Positions 17,322 through 25,368 of a stretch of DNA of 25,377 nt are shown here, piece by piece. Both the position numbers and the translations under genes were made by a program. The DNA is from Oscillospiraceae bacterium (GTDB lineage: Bacteria; Bacillota; Clostridia; Oscillospirales; Ruminococcaceae), in the NCBI GenBank assembly GCA_900757485.1, contig CAAEOA010000084.1, positions 1 through 25,377 on the forward strand. Direction: 5' to 3'. Each line of letters opens with the position of its first letter. The stretch's first letter is position 1. Under the pieces are notes generated by a model. It ran no database searches, had not been told where the DNA came from, and saw nothing but the letters and a program-made list of their open reading frames with translations.

Positions 17322-17350
17322 TTGACTTATTGAAAATATACTATTATAAT
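17322..17350 (+). promoter_or_regulatory. Sigma70-type promoter for the AraC-family regulator gene
   Basis: TTGACT at 17322-17327 and TATAAT at 17345-17350 are separated by exactly 17 bases, a near-consensus housekeeping promoter pointing toward the regulator. Transcription would start near 17357, leaving a leader of about 230 nt before the TTG start at 17591. Unlike the two enzyme promoters it needs no activator by sequence. That fits a regulator made at a constant basal level. Confidence 0.7.
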
Positions 17351-17377
17351 AAACACATAGTGTAAATATTCATTTTG

Positions 17378-17396
17378 ATTGTTAAATTTTGACAAT
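17378..17396. promoter_or_regulatory. Dyad-symmetric site in the regulator leader, possible operator
   Basis: ATTGTTAAATTTTGACAAT is an inverted repeat of two 9-base arms around a central T, with one mismatched arm position. It lies about 20 bases downstream of the predicted transcription start of the regulator gene, a position where a bound protein could block transcription. It does not resemble the 21-bp direct half-sites closely, so a different factor or no factor may bind. In this A/T-rich region chance occurrence is possible. Confidence 0.35.
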
Positions 17397-17420
17397 CTTG
17401 CGACTAATTTATTTTAAAAC

Positions 17421-17600
17421 ATTGGCTTTTAACAATCGGATGGCATTTTGCCCTCAATTTAAAAAGTTACAATTGTACTATTATCGGAACAACGAAAATT
17501 GTTCTGGATTATCGGTTTTATTTAATCAAACGGCGATTTGCTCTCAATATGAAAGTTACAATTGTACTATACCGGAACGGAGGAATTGTTTTGGAAGAAA
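17421..17600 (+). repeat. Imperfect 90-bp tandem duplication in the regulator leader
   Basis: Two adjacent copies, about 17421-17510 and 17511-17600, align with an offset of 89-90 bases. The best-kept block is AAAGTTACAATTGTACTAT, identical at 17463-17481 and 17552-17570 and containing the palindrome TACAATTGTA. Around it TTGCCCTCAATTT pairs with TTGCTCTCAATAT, and CGAAAATTGTTCTGGA with GGAGGAATTGTTTTGGA. The second copy contains the ribosome site and TTG start of the regulator; the first copy has lost or never gained the GGAGG. The 388-base stretch 17202-17590 holds no gene besides these regulatory elements. Confidence 0.75.
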
Positions 17601-18430
17601 AACTGACCCTTTCAAAATATTTTGAAGACGCCAACATGAACTATATGACGGGAGCGTTTACGCATCTTTGGAAATCATGGAGATACGACAATGTTATGCC
17701 GGGTTATAATAAGCTATATTACATTATGGACGGTGAATTATATTTAAAGATTAACGACCAGGAATATACTGCCAAAAAAGGACAATTATTTTTACTTCCA
17801 TATAATTCCAGTCAAACTTATTATCATATCACTGACAAATTAGCAACAAAATACTGGGTTCATTTTACCATGCCCTGTAAGGATAAAGACCTGCTTGAAC
17901 TGGTTGATCTGCCGCATTTTATTAATGTAGACGATGAAGATTATATCATAAATTTGTTTGAAACAATACTGGATCTTGAAAAAAACGTCTGTGTGGAATC
18001 CAAATTGCGGCAAAAAGCCTGTCTGTTTCAACTGATGGCATATTATATGGAACACTCTAATCTTTCAAGCACCAAAGAAATGTTAAAGGATGAAAAGCTT
18101 GCAAATCTAATCGTCTACATTGAAGAGCATCTGCAAGAACCGTTAACCATTAATACTCTTTGTTCTATTATACACTTTCATCCTAATTATTTTATCCGCT
18201 ATTTCAAAGAGGCTACCGGACAATCCCCGATGGAATACATCAGCAACCTCCGCATTGAACATGCCCAGCGAATGCTTCAATCAAACGATTTGGCAATTCA
18301 GGAAATCGCTGTTAAAATCGGCTTTAAATCCTCTTACTATTTTTCACGCATTTTTAAAAAGAAAACCGGATTTACACCTTCCGACTACCGCCTGACTTCT
18401 TCTTCCAAGCCCATTTACCCGGATAAATAA
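17591..18430 (+). CDS. AraC-family transcriptional regulator
   Basis: 279 aa from a TTG at 17591. The frame is open to an ATG at 17549 (293 aa), but that ATG has no ribosome site, while GGAGGAAT lies 7 nt before the TTG. The N-terminal half (to about residue 145) is a cupin-like sensing domain: LYYIMDGELYLKINDQEYTA, KKGQLFLLPYNSSQTYYH and YWVHFTMP. The C-terminal ~100 residues hold two helix-turn-helix motifs, TINTLCSIIHFHPNYFIRYF and IQEIAVKIGFKSSYYFSRIF, ending with the family signature KKKTGFTPSDYR. It should bind DNA as a dimer and, on sensing a sugar, activate the locus. The divergent position and the matched half-sites at 17263-17293 and 18437-18467 support direct control of both the leftward operon and the GH127 gene. 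The inducer cannot be deduced. Confidence 0.93.
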   Translation: MEEKLTLSKYFEDANMNYMTGAFTHLWKSWRYDNVMPGYNKLYYIMDGELYLKINDQEYTAKKGQLFLLPYNSSQTYYHITDKLATKYWVHFTMPCKDKDLLELVDLPHFINVDDEDYIINLFETILDLEKNVCVESKLRQKACLFQLMAYYMEHSNLSSTKEMLKDEKLANLIVYIEEHLQEPLTINTLCSIIHFHPNYFIRYFKEATGQSPMEYISNLRIEHAQRMLQSNDLAIQEIAVKIGFKSSYYFSRIFKKKTGFTPSDYRLTSSSKPIYPDK

Positions 18431-18436
18431 GTCCAA

Positions 18437-18467
18437 GTTAGAATTCTATAATATTAGGTTAAGATAA
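18437..18467 (+). promoter_or_regulatory. Candidate AraC-protein operator: two direct half-sites 21 bp apart (GH127 side)
   Basis: GTTAGAATTCTAT starts at 18437 and GTTAAGAT at 18458, 21 bases apart on the plus strand. The block matches the minus-strand block at 17263-17293 over about 28 bases with only a few differences and one gap in each. The second half-site starts 37 bases before the TATAAT at 18495, the same distance as in the rhamnosidase promoter. It lies just 6 bases after the stop codon of the regulator gene. Confidence 0.7.
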
Positions 18468-18471
18468 GATA

Positions 18472-18500
18472 TTCCTTTTCATGCTGAAGTAAACTATAAT
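18472..18500 (+). promoter_or_regulatory. Probable activator-dependent promoter of the GH127 gene
   Basis: TATAAT at 18495-18500 is preceded, after 17 bases, by TTCCTT (18472-18477), a poor -35 box. The upstream operator ends 4 bases before it. A transcript would start near 18507 with a leader of about 36 nt to the ATG at 18543. The weak -35 and adjoining half-sites mirror the leftward promoter. Confidence 0.6.
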
Positions 18501-18542
18501 GAAAAAAAACGCATCAGCGAATTTGAGAGGAGTATCTATATT

Positions 18543-21239
18543 ATGTCAGAAATCAGAGGAGAGCAAGAAAATCCAGTAACATATGCAGGTTGCACCGTGC
18601 CTACCTTTGATCCGGAGCATGCTGTAAAACAAACGGCTGTTTCGACCAAAGATTCTTTGCAAATCATCAATGATACAGAATTCACTTATTCAGAGGGATG
18701 GACTCCATACCGCCTGACGCCGCGCTGGCTCGGATATTTTAACAACACCAATACTTCCTCATCATCAGCGGGAGCATGGGCGGAATATCTGTTTTCCAAC
18801 TGTGAATCCATTGTGCTCTATTGCGCCGTCGGCAAAGAGCACGGCAAGGGACTCGTATATTTGGATGGCGGTGCCCCGGTAGAAATTGATACCTATCGTG
18901 AAGATGAAATCGGCGTCCGCAAATTGTTCGACAGCGGTTTACTGCCGGAAGGTGAGCACAAAATCCGTATTGAAGTAGCTGAAAGCGAAGGAAAAACGCT
19001 GGAACTTGATCATTTAGAAGCAGCGGGTATACCGGCCCCGATTCGTATCATTAACAACGGCAACAGCGCTTTTTTTCATAGCACCACAGGATTCCACCGT
19101 GAAGAAAACGCTGATTCTTACAGCGGCAGACTACTGACAGCCTCTGATTCCGAAGAAGAAGTTTCCTTTTATTTCAAAGGCTCCTATGTTCGTTTATACG
19201 GGGAAAAAGCGCCCGAAAACGGAAAATTTGAAATCCTTCTGGATGGTGAAAGCAAAGGAACCATTGACTGTCAGGGCTCGTCCAGACAAATCTCGACGCT
19301 CTTGTTTGAAGTAGAGGGACTGGCAGAGGATATGTTTCACGAGCTGCGCCTGATCACGCCGGACGAGCACAGAGTAGCCATAGACTATGCGGAGATTCCT
19401 TACAATGAAAGCTTGATGACGGTTATGAATCGTCGCACCGATCAGGAACTTGCACGAATGGAACGGCATGAAACAACCGCAACAGAACCCAAAGACTGGA
19501 AACCGATTACCCTCTCCGGAAAAGTTCCCGAGCATGAAGTAGATCTGCACGGTGGCGTTTTCCGGCAAGCGTTTCAGAGAAATATTCAATATTTAAAGGA
19601 TTCCCTGAAAAAACCCTGCTGGGTGGACAACAAGGATCAGGACCGAATTTGGGTAGATATGCTTTCCGCTTCCAATGAAGGACGGATGCTGGGTGGTATC
19701 GGAAATACGCTTCGCTTTGCCGAAGACGAAGAGCTGCGTCAAGCGGCAGAAGAAATTATCGATGTCATCGAACGTCGTCAGTTTATGAACGGTAACGGTT
19801 ATATGATGCCCTATGACAGCAATCACTACAAACTCTGGCAGGTCGGCTGGCCGGAAATCATGATGGATGAGGAAAAAAACTACGACCGCGCCATGTTGAC
19901 AAAAGGAATGCTTGCAGCCGGACAAGGCGGTTTGACACAGGCTTATCCGATACTGCGTAAATTTTATGACTGGTATAACAACGCAAAAGAATATCTTCCA
20001 TATATGCTGTTAGGCAGTATGGGCGTTCAAGGCAGCATTGCAGGCCCATTAGTTTATCATTCTCCAGCCGGAATCCCGGAAGATATCATGACTAACATGA
20101 AATATTATGATATGGACTGGTGGCTAGAGTATCTGGCGCAGGGACTGCCGGAATCCATCTGGCGTTTTACTCTAAACCGGCCGCACAATTATCTTCTGAC
20201 CAGCATCTGTGCATATTTTGAAGAATACACTGCAACAGGGGAGCAGAAATACTTAGATGCCTGTCTGGGCGCCTGGAATATCTATCATCAGTTCTTCCAT
20301 CTTCCCGGAGGCGGTATCAGTATCTGCGAACATTTTGAATGTCCGCCGAAATCTCACTTTCTTACAAATCTTCCGAACAATATTTATGAAACCTGCGGCG
20401 GAGTATTTTGGATCGATCTAAATCACAGATTCCTGCAACTATGGCCGGAGCGTGAATTATATGCTGCTCAAATGGAACAAAGCATCTATAACATTGTGCT
20501 CGCGAGCCAAGGGGAAGACGGCTGTATTCGTTATTTCAACCATATGAACGGTCGCAAGGATATTCCGGGACGTTACAATACCTGCTGTGAAATCCAAGCT
20601 ACAGCCTTTTTTGGAAAATTGCCGCAATACATATATATGTTGGCTGACGATGGCGTCTATGTAAATCTGTTTGCCGGATCAGATATCCGATTTGAAGTAG
20701 ACGGACGCCCATATGGCATTCATATGAACACAAAATTCCCATACACCAAGGAAGTATCCCTTCACCTGTCTGCTCCCGCGGGAGGCAATATGAAAGTAAG
20801 GCTGAGAATCCCTTCCTGGACCACAGGCCCGGTAGAAGTCTGCATCAACGGAATCGTAGTGGCTGCCGGAAAACCGGGTGAATATATCACCTTGGAACAA
20901 GAATGGCAAGACGGAGACCGCATTGAATTTTCACTGCCCATGACTTTCAAAGCCGAACGGTATATCGGCAGAGATCGGGTGGACGGATGTGAGCGATATG
21001 CGTTCTCATACGGACCTCTTCTGATGGCAGTACGTGGTCCTCTATCCGATAACTGTCTGCAAGCAAAGGATGAACCAACCATTCGCCTTTCACTTTCAGC
21101 CGAGGAATTGCTTGCGGGATTAACCGAAACAGACAAACCGTTAGAATTTTCAATTGCCAATGAAGAGACCTATCGCTTGGTTCCTTATTTCAGCATCAAA
21201 GATGAAAGTTTCACCTGTTTTCCTGCTTTGAACCAATGA
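18543..21239 (+). CDS. GH127-family glycoside hydrolase (beta-L-arabinofuranosidase type) with two extra N-terminal domains
   Basis: 898 aa; most GH127 proteins are about 600-700 aa. Residues ~30-155 and ~160-285 look like two beta-sandwich domains (AEYLFSNCESIVLYCAVGKE, VYLDGGAPVEID, then VSFYFKGSYVRLYGEKAPEN, FEILLDGESKGTIDCQGSSR). The catalytic part starts near 310 with GGVFRQAFQRNIQYLKDSL. The zinc site of the family is kept: E616 and C618 in YETCGG, and C681-C682 in NTCCEIQ; E599 in HFECPP is placed like the acid residue seen 16 residues upstream in HypBA1. LRIPSWTTG and LPMTFKAERYIGRDRVDG are typical of the C-terminal beta domains. There is no signal peptide, so it is probably cytoplasmic. 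The family releases beta-L-arabinofuranose; some members act on other sugars of rhamnogalacturonan II. GAGGAG lies 10 nt before the ATG. The gene follows the regulator by 112 bp and has its own predicted promoter. Confidence 0.88.
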   Translation: MSEIRGEQENPVTYAGCTVPTFDPEHAVKQTAVSTKDSLQIINDTEFTYSEGWTPYRLTPRWLGYFNNTNTSSSSAGAWAEYLFSNCESIVLYCAVGKEHGKGLVYLDGGAPVEIDTYREDEIGVRKLFDSGLLPEGEHKIRIEVAESEGKTLELDHLEAAGIPAPIRIINNGNSAFFHSTTGFHREENADSYSGRLLTASDSEEEVSFYFKGSYVRLYGEKAPENGKFEILLDGESKGTIDCQGSSRQISTLLFEVEGLAEDMFHELRLITPDEHRVAIDYAEIPYNESLMTVMNRRTDQELARMERHETTATEPKDWKPITLSGKVPEHEVDLHGGVFRQAFQRNIQYLKDSLKKPCWVDNKDQDRIWVDMLSASNEGRMLGGIGNTLRFAEDEELRQAAEEIIDVIERRQFMNGNGYMMPYDSNHYKLWQVGWPEIMMDEEKNYDRAMLTKGMLAAGQGGLTQAYPILRKFYDWYNNAKEYLPYMLLGSMGVQGSIAGPLVYHSPAGIPEDIMTNMKYYDMDWWLEYLAQGLPESIWRFTLNRPHNYLLTSICAYFEEYTATGEQKYLDACLGAWNIYHQFFHLPGGGISICEHFECPPKSHFLTNLPNNIYETCGGVFWIDLNHRFLQLWPERELYAAQMEQSIYNIVLASQGEDGCIRYFNHMNGRKDIPGRYNTCCEIQATAFFGKLPQYIYMLADDGVYVNLFAGSDIRFEVDGRPYGIHMNTKFPYTKEVSLHLSAPAGGNMKVRLRIPSWTTGPVEVCINGIVVAAGKPGEYITLEQEWQDGDRIEFSLPMTFKAERYIGRDRVDGCERYAFSYGPLLMAVRGPLSDNCLQAKDEPTIRLSLSAEELLAGLTETDKPLEFSIANEETYRLVPYFSIKDESFTCFPALNQ

Positions 21240-21387
21240 TAATTATGTGATAGAGTTAACAAAAACAACATGATATTCCATAGAAAAAAGCCCTTTCCTT
21301 TAATGCCGATTCAGGTCAACGGAATGACATTCAAGTTAGCTCAAAGTCTTCTATGCATTTGAGTAACAAGATGATGAACATTATATT

Positions 21388-21415
21388 GACAAACTGCGCT
21401 TTTATGCAGTTTGTC
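21388..21415 (+). terminator. Hairpin after the GH127 gene, probable terminator
   Basis: GACAAACTGC (21388-21397) and GCAGTTTGTC (21406-21415) form a perfect 10-bp stem with an 8-base loop. A T-rich but interrupted run, ATGTTTTGTTC, follows. It lies about 150 bases after the GH127 stop and 43 bases before the metallophosphoesterase ATG. It would end or attenuate transcription from the GH127 gene; the broken T run makes full termination uncertain. Confidence 0.55.
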
Positions 21416-21458
21416 ATGTTTTGTTCATGATTAATTTTAACTTAAAAGGTGTACCATT

Positions 21459-23033
21459 ATGAACAAAAAGAAATCTGTATCCATTATTCTTACTATTATA
21501 CTGACGATTTTAATCGGTATTACCGGTTGCGGAACCAAAAATATCCAAAACAGCTCCGGCAGTTCTGATCGCTTGGCATCTTCTGACAACCTTATTGTTT
21601 CTGATACCAGTGATCTGACTGACACCACAAACAATGACTCTCATACGTCAAGTGAAACGCAATCCAAAAAACAGCCAATTGTTTCTATACCCAGCAATGA
21701 TTTTTCTTCCGGAAACAATATGGGTAATAACAGAAGCAACATCCCAAACAATAGGGACAGTGAGCAGATAACAGCAAGTTATTCTTTTTCCGGAAAGAAC
21801 GCAGCGATGGCAGGATATGCCGAAGGAACGGTTTCCATTCTCTCTAAAACCGATAATACAAATAAAGAATACTATTTGTATTTTGCGGATGATAAAAAAG
21901 CATTACCGAATTATGAGGAAATTGCCCGTTTGTCAATGACGGGAAAGCAGGCGACCTACTCAATCGGAGAGGGGGTTGCAATCCCATCAGGAGCAACACA
22001 GCTTTTGATCTTTGACGATGTACAGGCTCCAAATGATCTGTCAACTGAAAAAGCCGTGGCAAGTTGCAGAATCCCCAAAAACAAGCAATGGAACGAAACA
22101 GAATGTGAAAAAACATTCGCTTCCGTTTCCGATATACATCTTAATTATAATCACCTCGGCGCAGCGGAGAAGTGGACAGATGCGCTGCAATTTTTTAAGA
22201 GCCAAAATGTCAAATATGTGATCGTTTCAGGTGACGTAACCAATTCCGGAGAGGATTCACTATATGAGTCCTATATTAACACCATTGCAGCCTCCGGTTT
22301 TTCCAAAGATATGATTTATGAGTCCCGGGGAAATCATGAATCTATGTCTAATGACACTTTTATCAAATACACGTCAGGCGCAGATGAGATCCGCCCGTTT
22401 AAGAACAGTCCGTATTTTTATATTTTAAAAAAAGGAAAACCCGGTCAAAAAGATAATCTTTTTATTTTTATGGCACAGGAACTGACCGGAGTAGCCAACA
22501 GCAGCAACTGCGATAATTTTTCCACTTCACAGCTTGATTGGGTGGAAAAGCTGCTGAAAACATACAGCGGAACAAATACAAACATTTTTATTGTTCAACA
22601 CTCTATGATACGCAACTTCGGACCGGGTGATCGCTATAATGGTGCTTATTCTCAACCAATAATTATATCTGAAAAATACCCCGGAAATATGCGTTTCGTA
22701 TCCCTTCTTCGTGAATATAAAGAAGTCATCTGGATGTCAGGCCACACCCATTTATCTCTTTACGATGGATGCAACTATTCCACAGAAAAAGGAACTGCTG
22801 CTCGCATGATTCATAACAGTTCTATATCTCAACCGCGCGGCTATACTTCTGCCGGTTCAATCAGCTATGATAACAATGGAGAAACCACCGACACTGAAGG
22901 TAGTGAAGGATATATTGTAAAAGTTTACAATGACCGAATTATCTATACCGGTTATAACCTCACTACAAAACAAATTATTCCAGCAGCCTCTTTTGTAATG
23001 AGTTCTTACATAGAAAAGCACAGCAATACTTGA
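21459..23033 (+). CDS. Lipoprotein metallophosphoesterase (calcineurin-like)
   Basis: 524 aa. Lys-rich start and hydrophobic stretch end in LIGITGC with the lipid-modified cysteine at 24. Residues ~28-105 are a low-complexity Ser/Thr/Asn linker, suited to span the cell wall, and ~110-205 a small beta domain. The calcineurin-like phosphoesterase domain then shows all metal-binding motifs in order: SDIHLN (D225, H227), GDVTN (D259), RGNHES (N292, H293), VQHS (H381) and GHTHL (H429, H431). It should hydrolyse phosphate mono- or diesters outside the cell using two metal ions. The substrate is unknown. Its presence among glycosidases may point to phosphate-decorated glycans or teichoic acid, but this is inference. 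AAAGGTG lies 7 nt before the ATG. The preceding hairpin suggests some separate control; no clear promoter is visible in the gap. Confidence 0.9.
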   Translation: MNKKKSVSIILTIILTILIGITGCGTKNIQNSSGSSDRLASSDNLIVSDTSDLTDTTNNDSHTSSETQSKKQPIVSIPSNDFSSGNNMGNNRSNIPNNRDSEQITASYSFSGKNAAMAGYAEGTVSILSKTDNTNKEYYLYFADDKKALPNYEEIARLSMTGKQATYSIGEGVAIPSGATQLLIFDDVQAPNDLSTEKAVASCRIPKNKQWNETECEKTFASVSDIHLNYNHLGAAEKWTDALQFFKSQNVKYVIVSGDVTNSGEDSLYESYINTIAASGFSKDMIYESRGNHESMSNDTFIKYTSGADEIRPFKNSPYFYILKKGKPGQKDNLFIFMAQELTGVANSSNCDNFSTSQLDWVEKLLKTYSGTNTNIFIVQHSMIRNFGPGDRYNGAYSQPIIISEKYPGNMRFVSLLREYKEVIWMSGHTHLSLYDGCNYSTEKGTAARMIHNSSISQPRGYTSAGSISYDNNGETTDTEGSEGYIVKVYNDRIIYTGYNLTTKQIIPAASFVMSSYIEKHSNT

Positions 23034-23161
23034 GCATCAATGGCGAAAACTTTGTCTGTTTTTCTACTTTTCACAGATGATAACTATTTGACAGATGTGA
23101 ACGAAAAAGCACATCGCCAGAGCTTAACGAAAAAAGTACAACAATATACCCTTGGAAGGAT

Positions 23162-25108
23162 ATGATGAACATGAAACATTATTCTGTTGTTGATGTAAAC
23201 GGTCGAGCTATGATTGTTTTTGACGGCAAAGCTTTGTTGGATAACATATATATCCATGCAAATTTAAACCGCTATTACAGCCGAGATTGTTTTCTCTCCG
23301 GCATTAAACAGACGGACAATGAAATAATATTAGATTTTGCGGATGTTTTGATCCCGACTTTAACAGTAACTTTAAAGGAATATGATGGTGTACTGCAATT
23401 CACAATTGATGCGCAGCTGAAAGAATTTAATAACGGTTTTGGCGCTTATTTTACTTCGGATCGAGGAATAGTTTTACATTATCGGTTATGTCCCGAAAAT
23501 AAGGGATGTTTGTCTTCCAGCCCATGGTGGGATCGATTTTGGCAGGCACACTGCTTTGAAAAAGATATTTCCAAACTGCCGGTCGTTACTCAAAGCGTAT
23601 TACTGTCTTTAGATGAGAAACACTGCCACTTATTGCCGCTCACTTGCGAAATGTTCCGCAGTGAAATATCCGGTTCCTCATTGGAGATGACATCAGGATG
23701 TTCCGCTCGCACCAAAATGTCGGGAACTTTTTTAACGATCAGCTTAGCGGAAGATCCCTATCATGCAATATCTGAAAATTTTGTCAAAGCTGGTCAGACG
23801 AATGCCATTCGGGTTCCTTTAAAGAAAAAGCGTGTTTATCCTGAAATACTGGAGAAATTCGGCTGGTGTTCCTGGAATGCCTTTTATACTGATCTAAGCA
23901 GTGAGGGTGTTTGTCAAAAATTAGAAGAATTCCGCCAAAAGAAAATTCCGGTAAAATGGATTATTTTAGACGATGGATGGCTACAAAGCTGTGATGGGCG
24001 TCTCACCTCCTTTCGAGAAGATCCAAATAAATTTCCAGAAGGGTTTCGCACTTTTATTTCCCGAATCAAATCGGAATACGGCATTGAAAAAGTGGGGGTT
24101 TGGCATGCCTTCACCGGATATTGGGACGGCATTCAACCTAACAGTGAAGTCGCAAAAGACCAGAAGGAAAATTTAATTGTCACACCCGGAGGCTCGTTGG
24201 TGATAGCCCCTACTTATCAACAGCAATTTAACTTTTTTGATGCTTGGCACAGCTATTTGGAGAAACAGGGCATCGATTTTGTTAAGGTAGATAATCAATC
24301 CGGCGCTTCCGATTATTATAATGAACTGCTTCCGTCATCAGTCGCAATCGCAGCAGCTCACAAAGCACTGGATGATTCTGTAAACAAACACTTTGGAGGA
24401 TGCGTAATAAACTGTATGGGTATGAACATGGAAAATGTACTGGCTCGTCCAAGCTCTGCAGTTAATCGCAATTCCTACGACTATGCTCCCGGAAATACAG
24501 CAGGTTTTTATATTCATCTATGGGATAATATTTACTCTGCGTTGTTTCATGATCAAATACAGTATTGTGATTATGATATGTGGTGGTCTGTTCATGATAA
24601 TGCTTGTATGAACGCGGTGTTACGTGCAATCAGCGGTGGACCTATTTATATTAGTGATGAGGTGGGGAAATCGGAATTAACTTATATTGCTCCTCTGATT
24701 GACGAAGCAGGATGCATTTATCGCTGTGATCATGCTGCTTATCCAACAAAAGATTGCTTATACGAGGATGTCATCAGGGAAAATAAGGTGGTAAAAATTT
24801 TCAATCGGAGTGATAAAAACTTTGCTGTTGCCGCCTTTTGTCAGAACCCGGAGGATGTGAACGGAACAATTCATATCGAAGAGATACCTGAAATGAGCGG
24901 AAGTTATGCCGCTCAGGATTATTTTAGTAAGAAATGGATTTTATTTGATGCGGAACATCCGATTCATTTTAAAGTGAAATTTAATGAGGTACGGTTATGG
25001 AATTTCTATCCTATTGAGGATAAACGGGTACAAGTCGGCAGAGCAGATAAATTTATGGGTTGTGCAACCGCTAAAATGGAACGATCAGTGTCAGAGCTGA
25101 TCAAATAG
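23162..25108 (+). CDS. GH36-like alpha-galactosidase (Sip1/raffinose-synthase type)
   Basis: 648 aa without a signal peptide, so cytoplasmic. The N-terminal ~225 residues form a beta-rich domain. The barrel begins with FGWCSWNAFYTDLSSEGV and continues through KWIILDDGWLQ, GVWHAFTGYWDG and QGIDFVKVDNQS, where D377 fits the family nucleophile in KxD. VNRNSYDYAP places D440 as the likely acid/base. MWWSVHDNACMNAVLRAISG and GPIYISDEVGKS are typical of the raffinose-synthase/Sip1 branch, which includes plant seed imbibition proteins and many bacterial alpha-galactosidases. It probably removes alpha-galactose from imported oligosaccharides; transglycosylation or another specificity cannot be excluded. 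GGAAGGA ends one base before the ATG at 23162, so the in-frame ATGs at 23165 or 23171 may be the actual start. It is 128 bp after the metallophosphoesterase gene, a gap with no clear signals. Confidence 0.9.
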   Translation: MMNMKHYSVVDVNGRAMIVFDGKALLDNIYIHANLNRYYSRDCFLSGIKQTDNEIILDFADVLIPTLTVTLKEYDGVLQFTIDAQLKEFNNGFGAYFTSDRGIVLHYRLCPENKGCLSSSPWWDRFWQAHCFEKDISKLPVVTQSVLLSLDEKHCHLLPLTCEMFRSEISGSSLEMTSGCSARTKMSGTFLTISLAEDPYHAISENFVKAGQTNAIRVPLKKKRVYPEILEKFGWCSWNAFYTDLSSEGVCQKLEEFRQKKIPVKWIILDDGWLQSCDGRLTSFREDPNKFPEGFRTFISRIKSEYGIEKVGVWHAFTGYWDGIQPNSEVAKDQKENLIVTPGGSLVIAPTYQQQFNFFDAWHSYLEKQGIDFVKVDNQSGASDYYNELLPSSVAIAAAHKALDDSVNKHFGGCVINCMGMNMENVLARPSSAVNRNSYDYAPGNTAGFYIHLWDNIYSALFHDQIQYCDYDMWWSVHDNACMNAVLRAISGGPIYISDEVGKSELTYIAPLIDEAGCIYRCDHAAYPTKDCLYEDVIRENKVVKIFNRSDKNFAVAAFCQNPEDVNGTIHIEEIPEMSGSYAAQDYFSKKWILFDAEHPIHFKVKFNEVRLWNFYPIEDKRVQVGRADKFMGCATAKMERSVSELIK

Positions 25109-25139
25109 CATAAGCAGATAACAGGCAGTATTCCTCGAA

Positions 25140-25185
25140 AACAAGCAGAACTAAATGCTTTCACAGTCACTTGGTTCTGCTTGTT
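25140..25185 (+). terminator. Long hairpin after the alpha-galactosidase gene
   Basis: AACAAGCAGAAC (25140-25151) and GTTCTGCTTGTT (25174-25185) form a perfect 12-bp stem around a 22-base loop, 31 bases after the stop codon. No T run follows, so it may act with Rho, protect the 3' end from RNases, or be a weak terminator. It is the only strong hairpin in this 3' region. Confidence 0.5.
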
Positions 25186-25304
25186 AGTAAATGAATACGG
25201 CTCAGCGGAAGAACTTCATTCGGAAAACGACTTGTGAAAAGAAAAACTTTCAGATGAACTTTAATAACTATTAATTTATTACGTATTGTTAAGTTAAATG
25301 AAAA

Positions 25305-25334
25305 TTGAGGCACCGAGCCAAACAGTGGTATAAT
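25305..25334 (+). promoter_or_regulatory. Extended -10 promoter for a gene starting at the right edge
   Basis: TGGTATAAT (TATAAT at 25329-25334 with the TG extension) is preceded after 18 bases by TTGAGG (25305-25310). Transcription would start near 25341. An AAAGGA ribosome-like site and an ATG follow at 25361-25371, so this probably serves the next gene, only three codons of which are visible. Confidence 0.6.
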
Positions 25335-25368
25335 GTTTCTGCAAAGAAAACACAACACTGAAAGGACG

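Noticed and set aside
17389..17417. TTGACA-like box at about 17389 as a second promoter for the regulator
   Set aside because: No acceptable -10 at 16-18 bases; the TTGACT-17-TATAAT at 17322-17350 is far better.
17389..17625. 78-codon plus-strand frame across the 90-bp duplication
   Set aside because: No ribosome site, composition follows the A/T-rich leader, and it overlaps the regulator start in another frame.
23074..23114. TTCACA...TGTGAA inverted repeat and TTGACA box between the phosphoesterase and GH36 genes
   Set aside because: The arms are only 6 bases with a long gap, and no -10 box lies at the right distance from TTGACA; it is too weak to call.
25167..25358. 63-codon minus-strand frame at the right edge
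   Set aside because: It overlaps the hairpin and the extended -10 promoter on the opposite strand and has no recognisable features.
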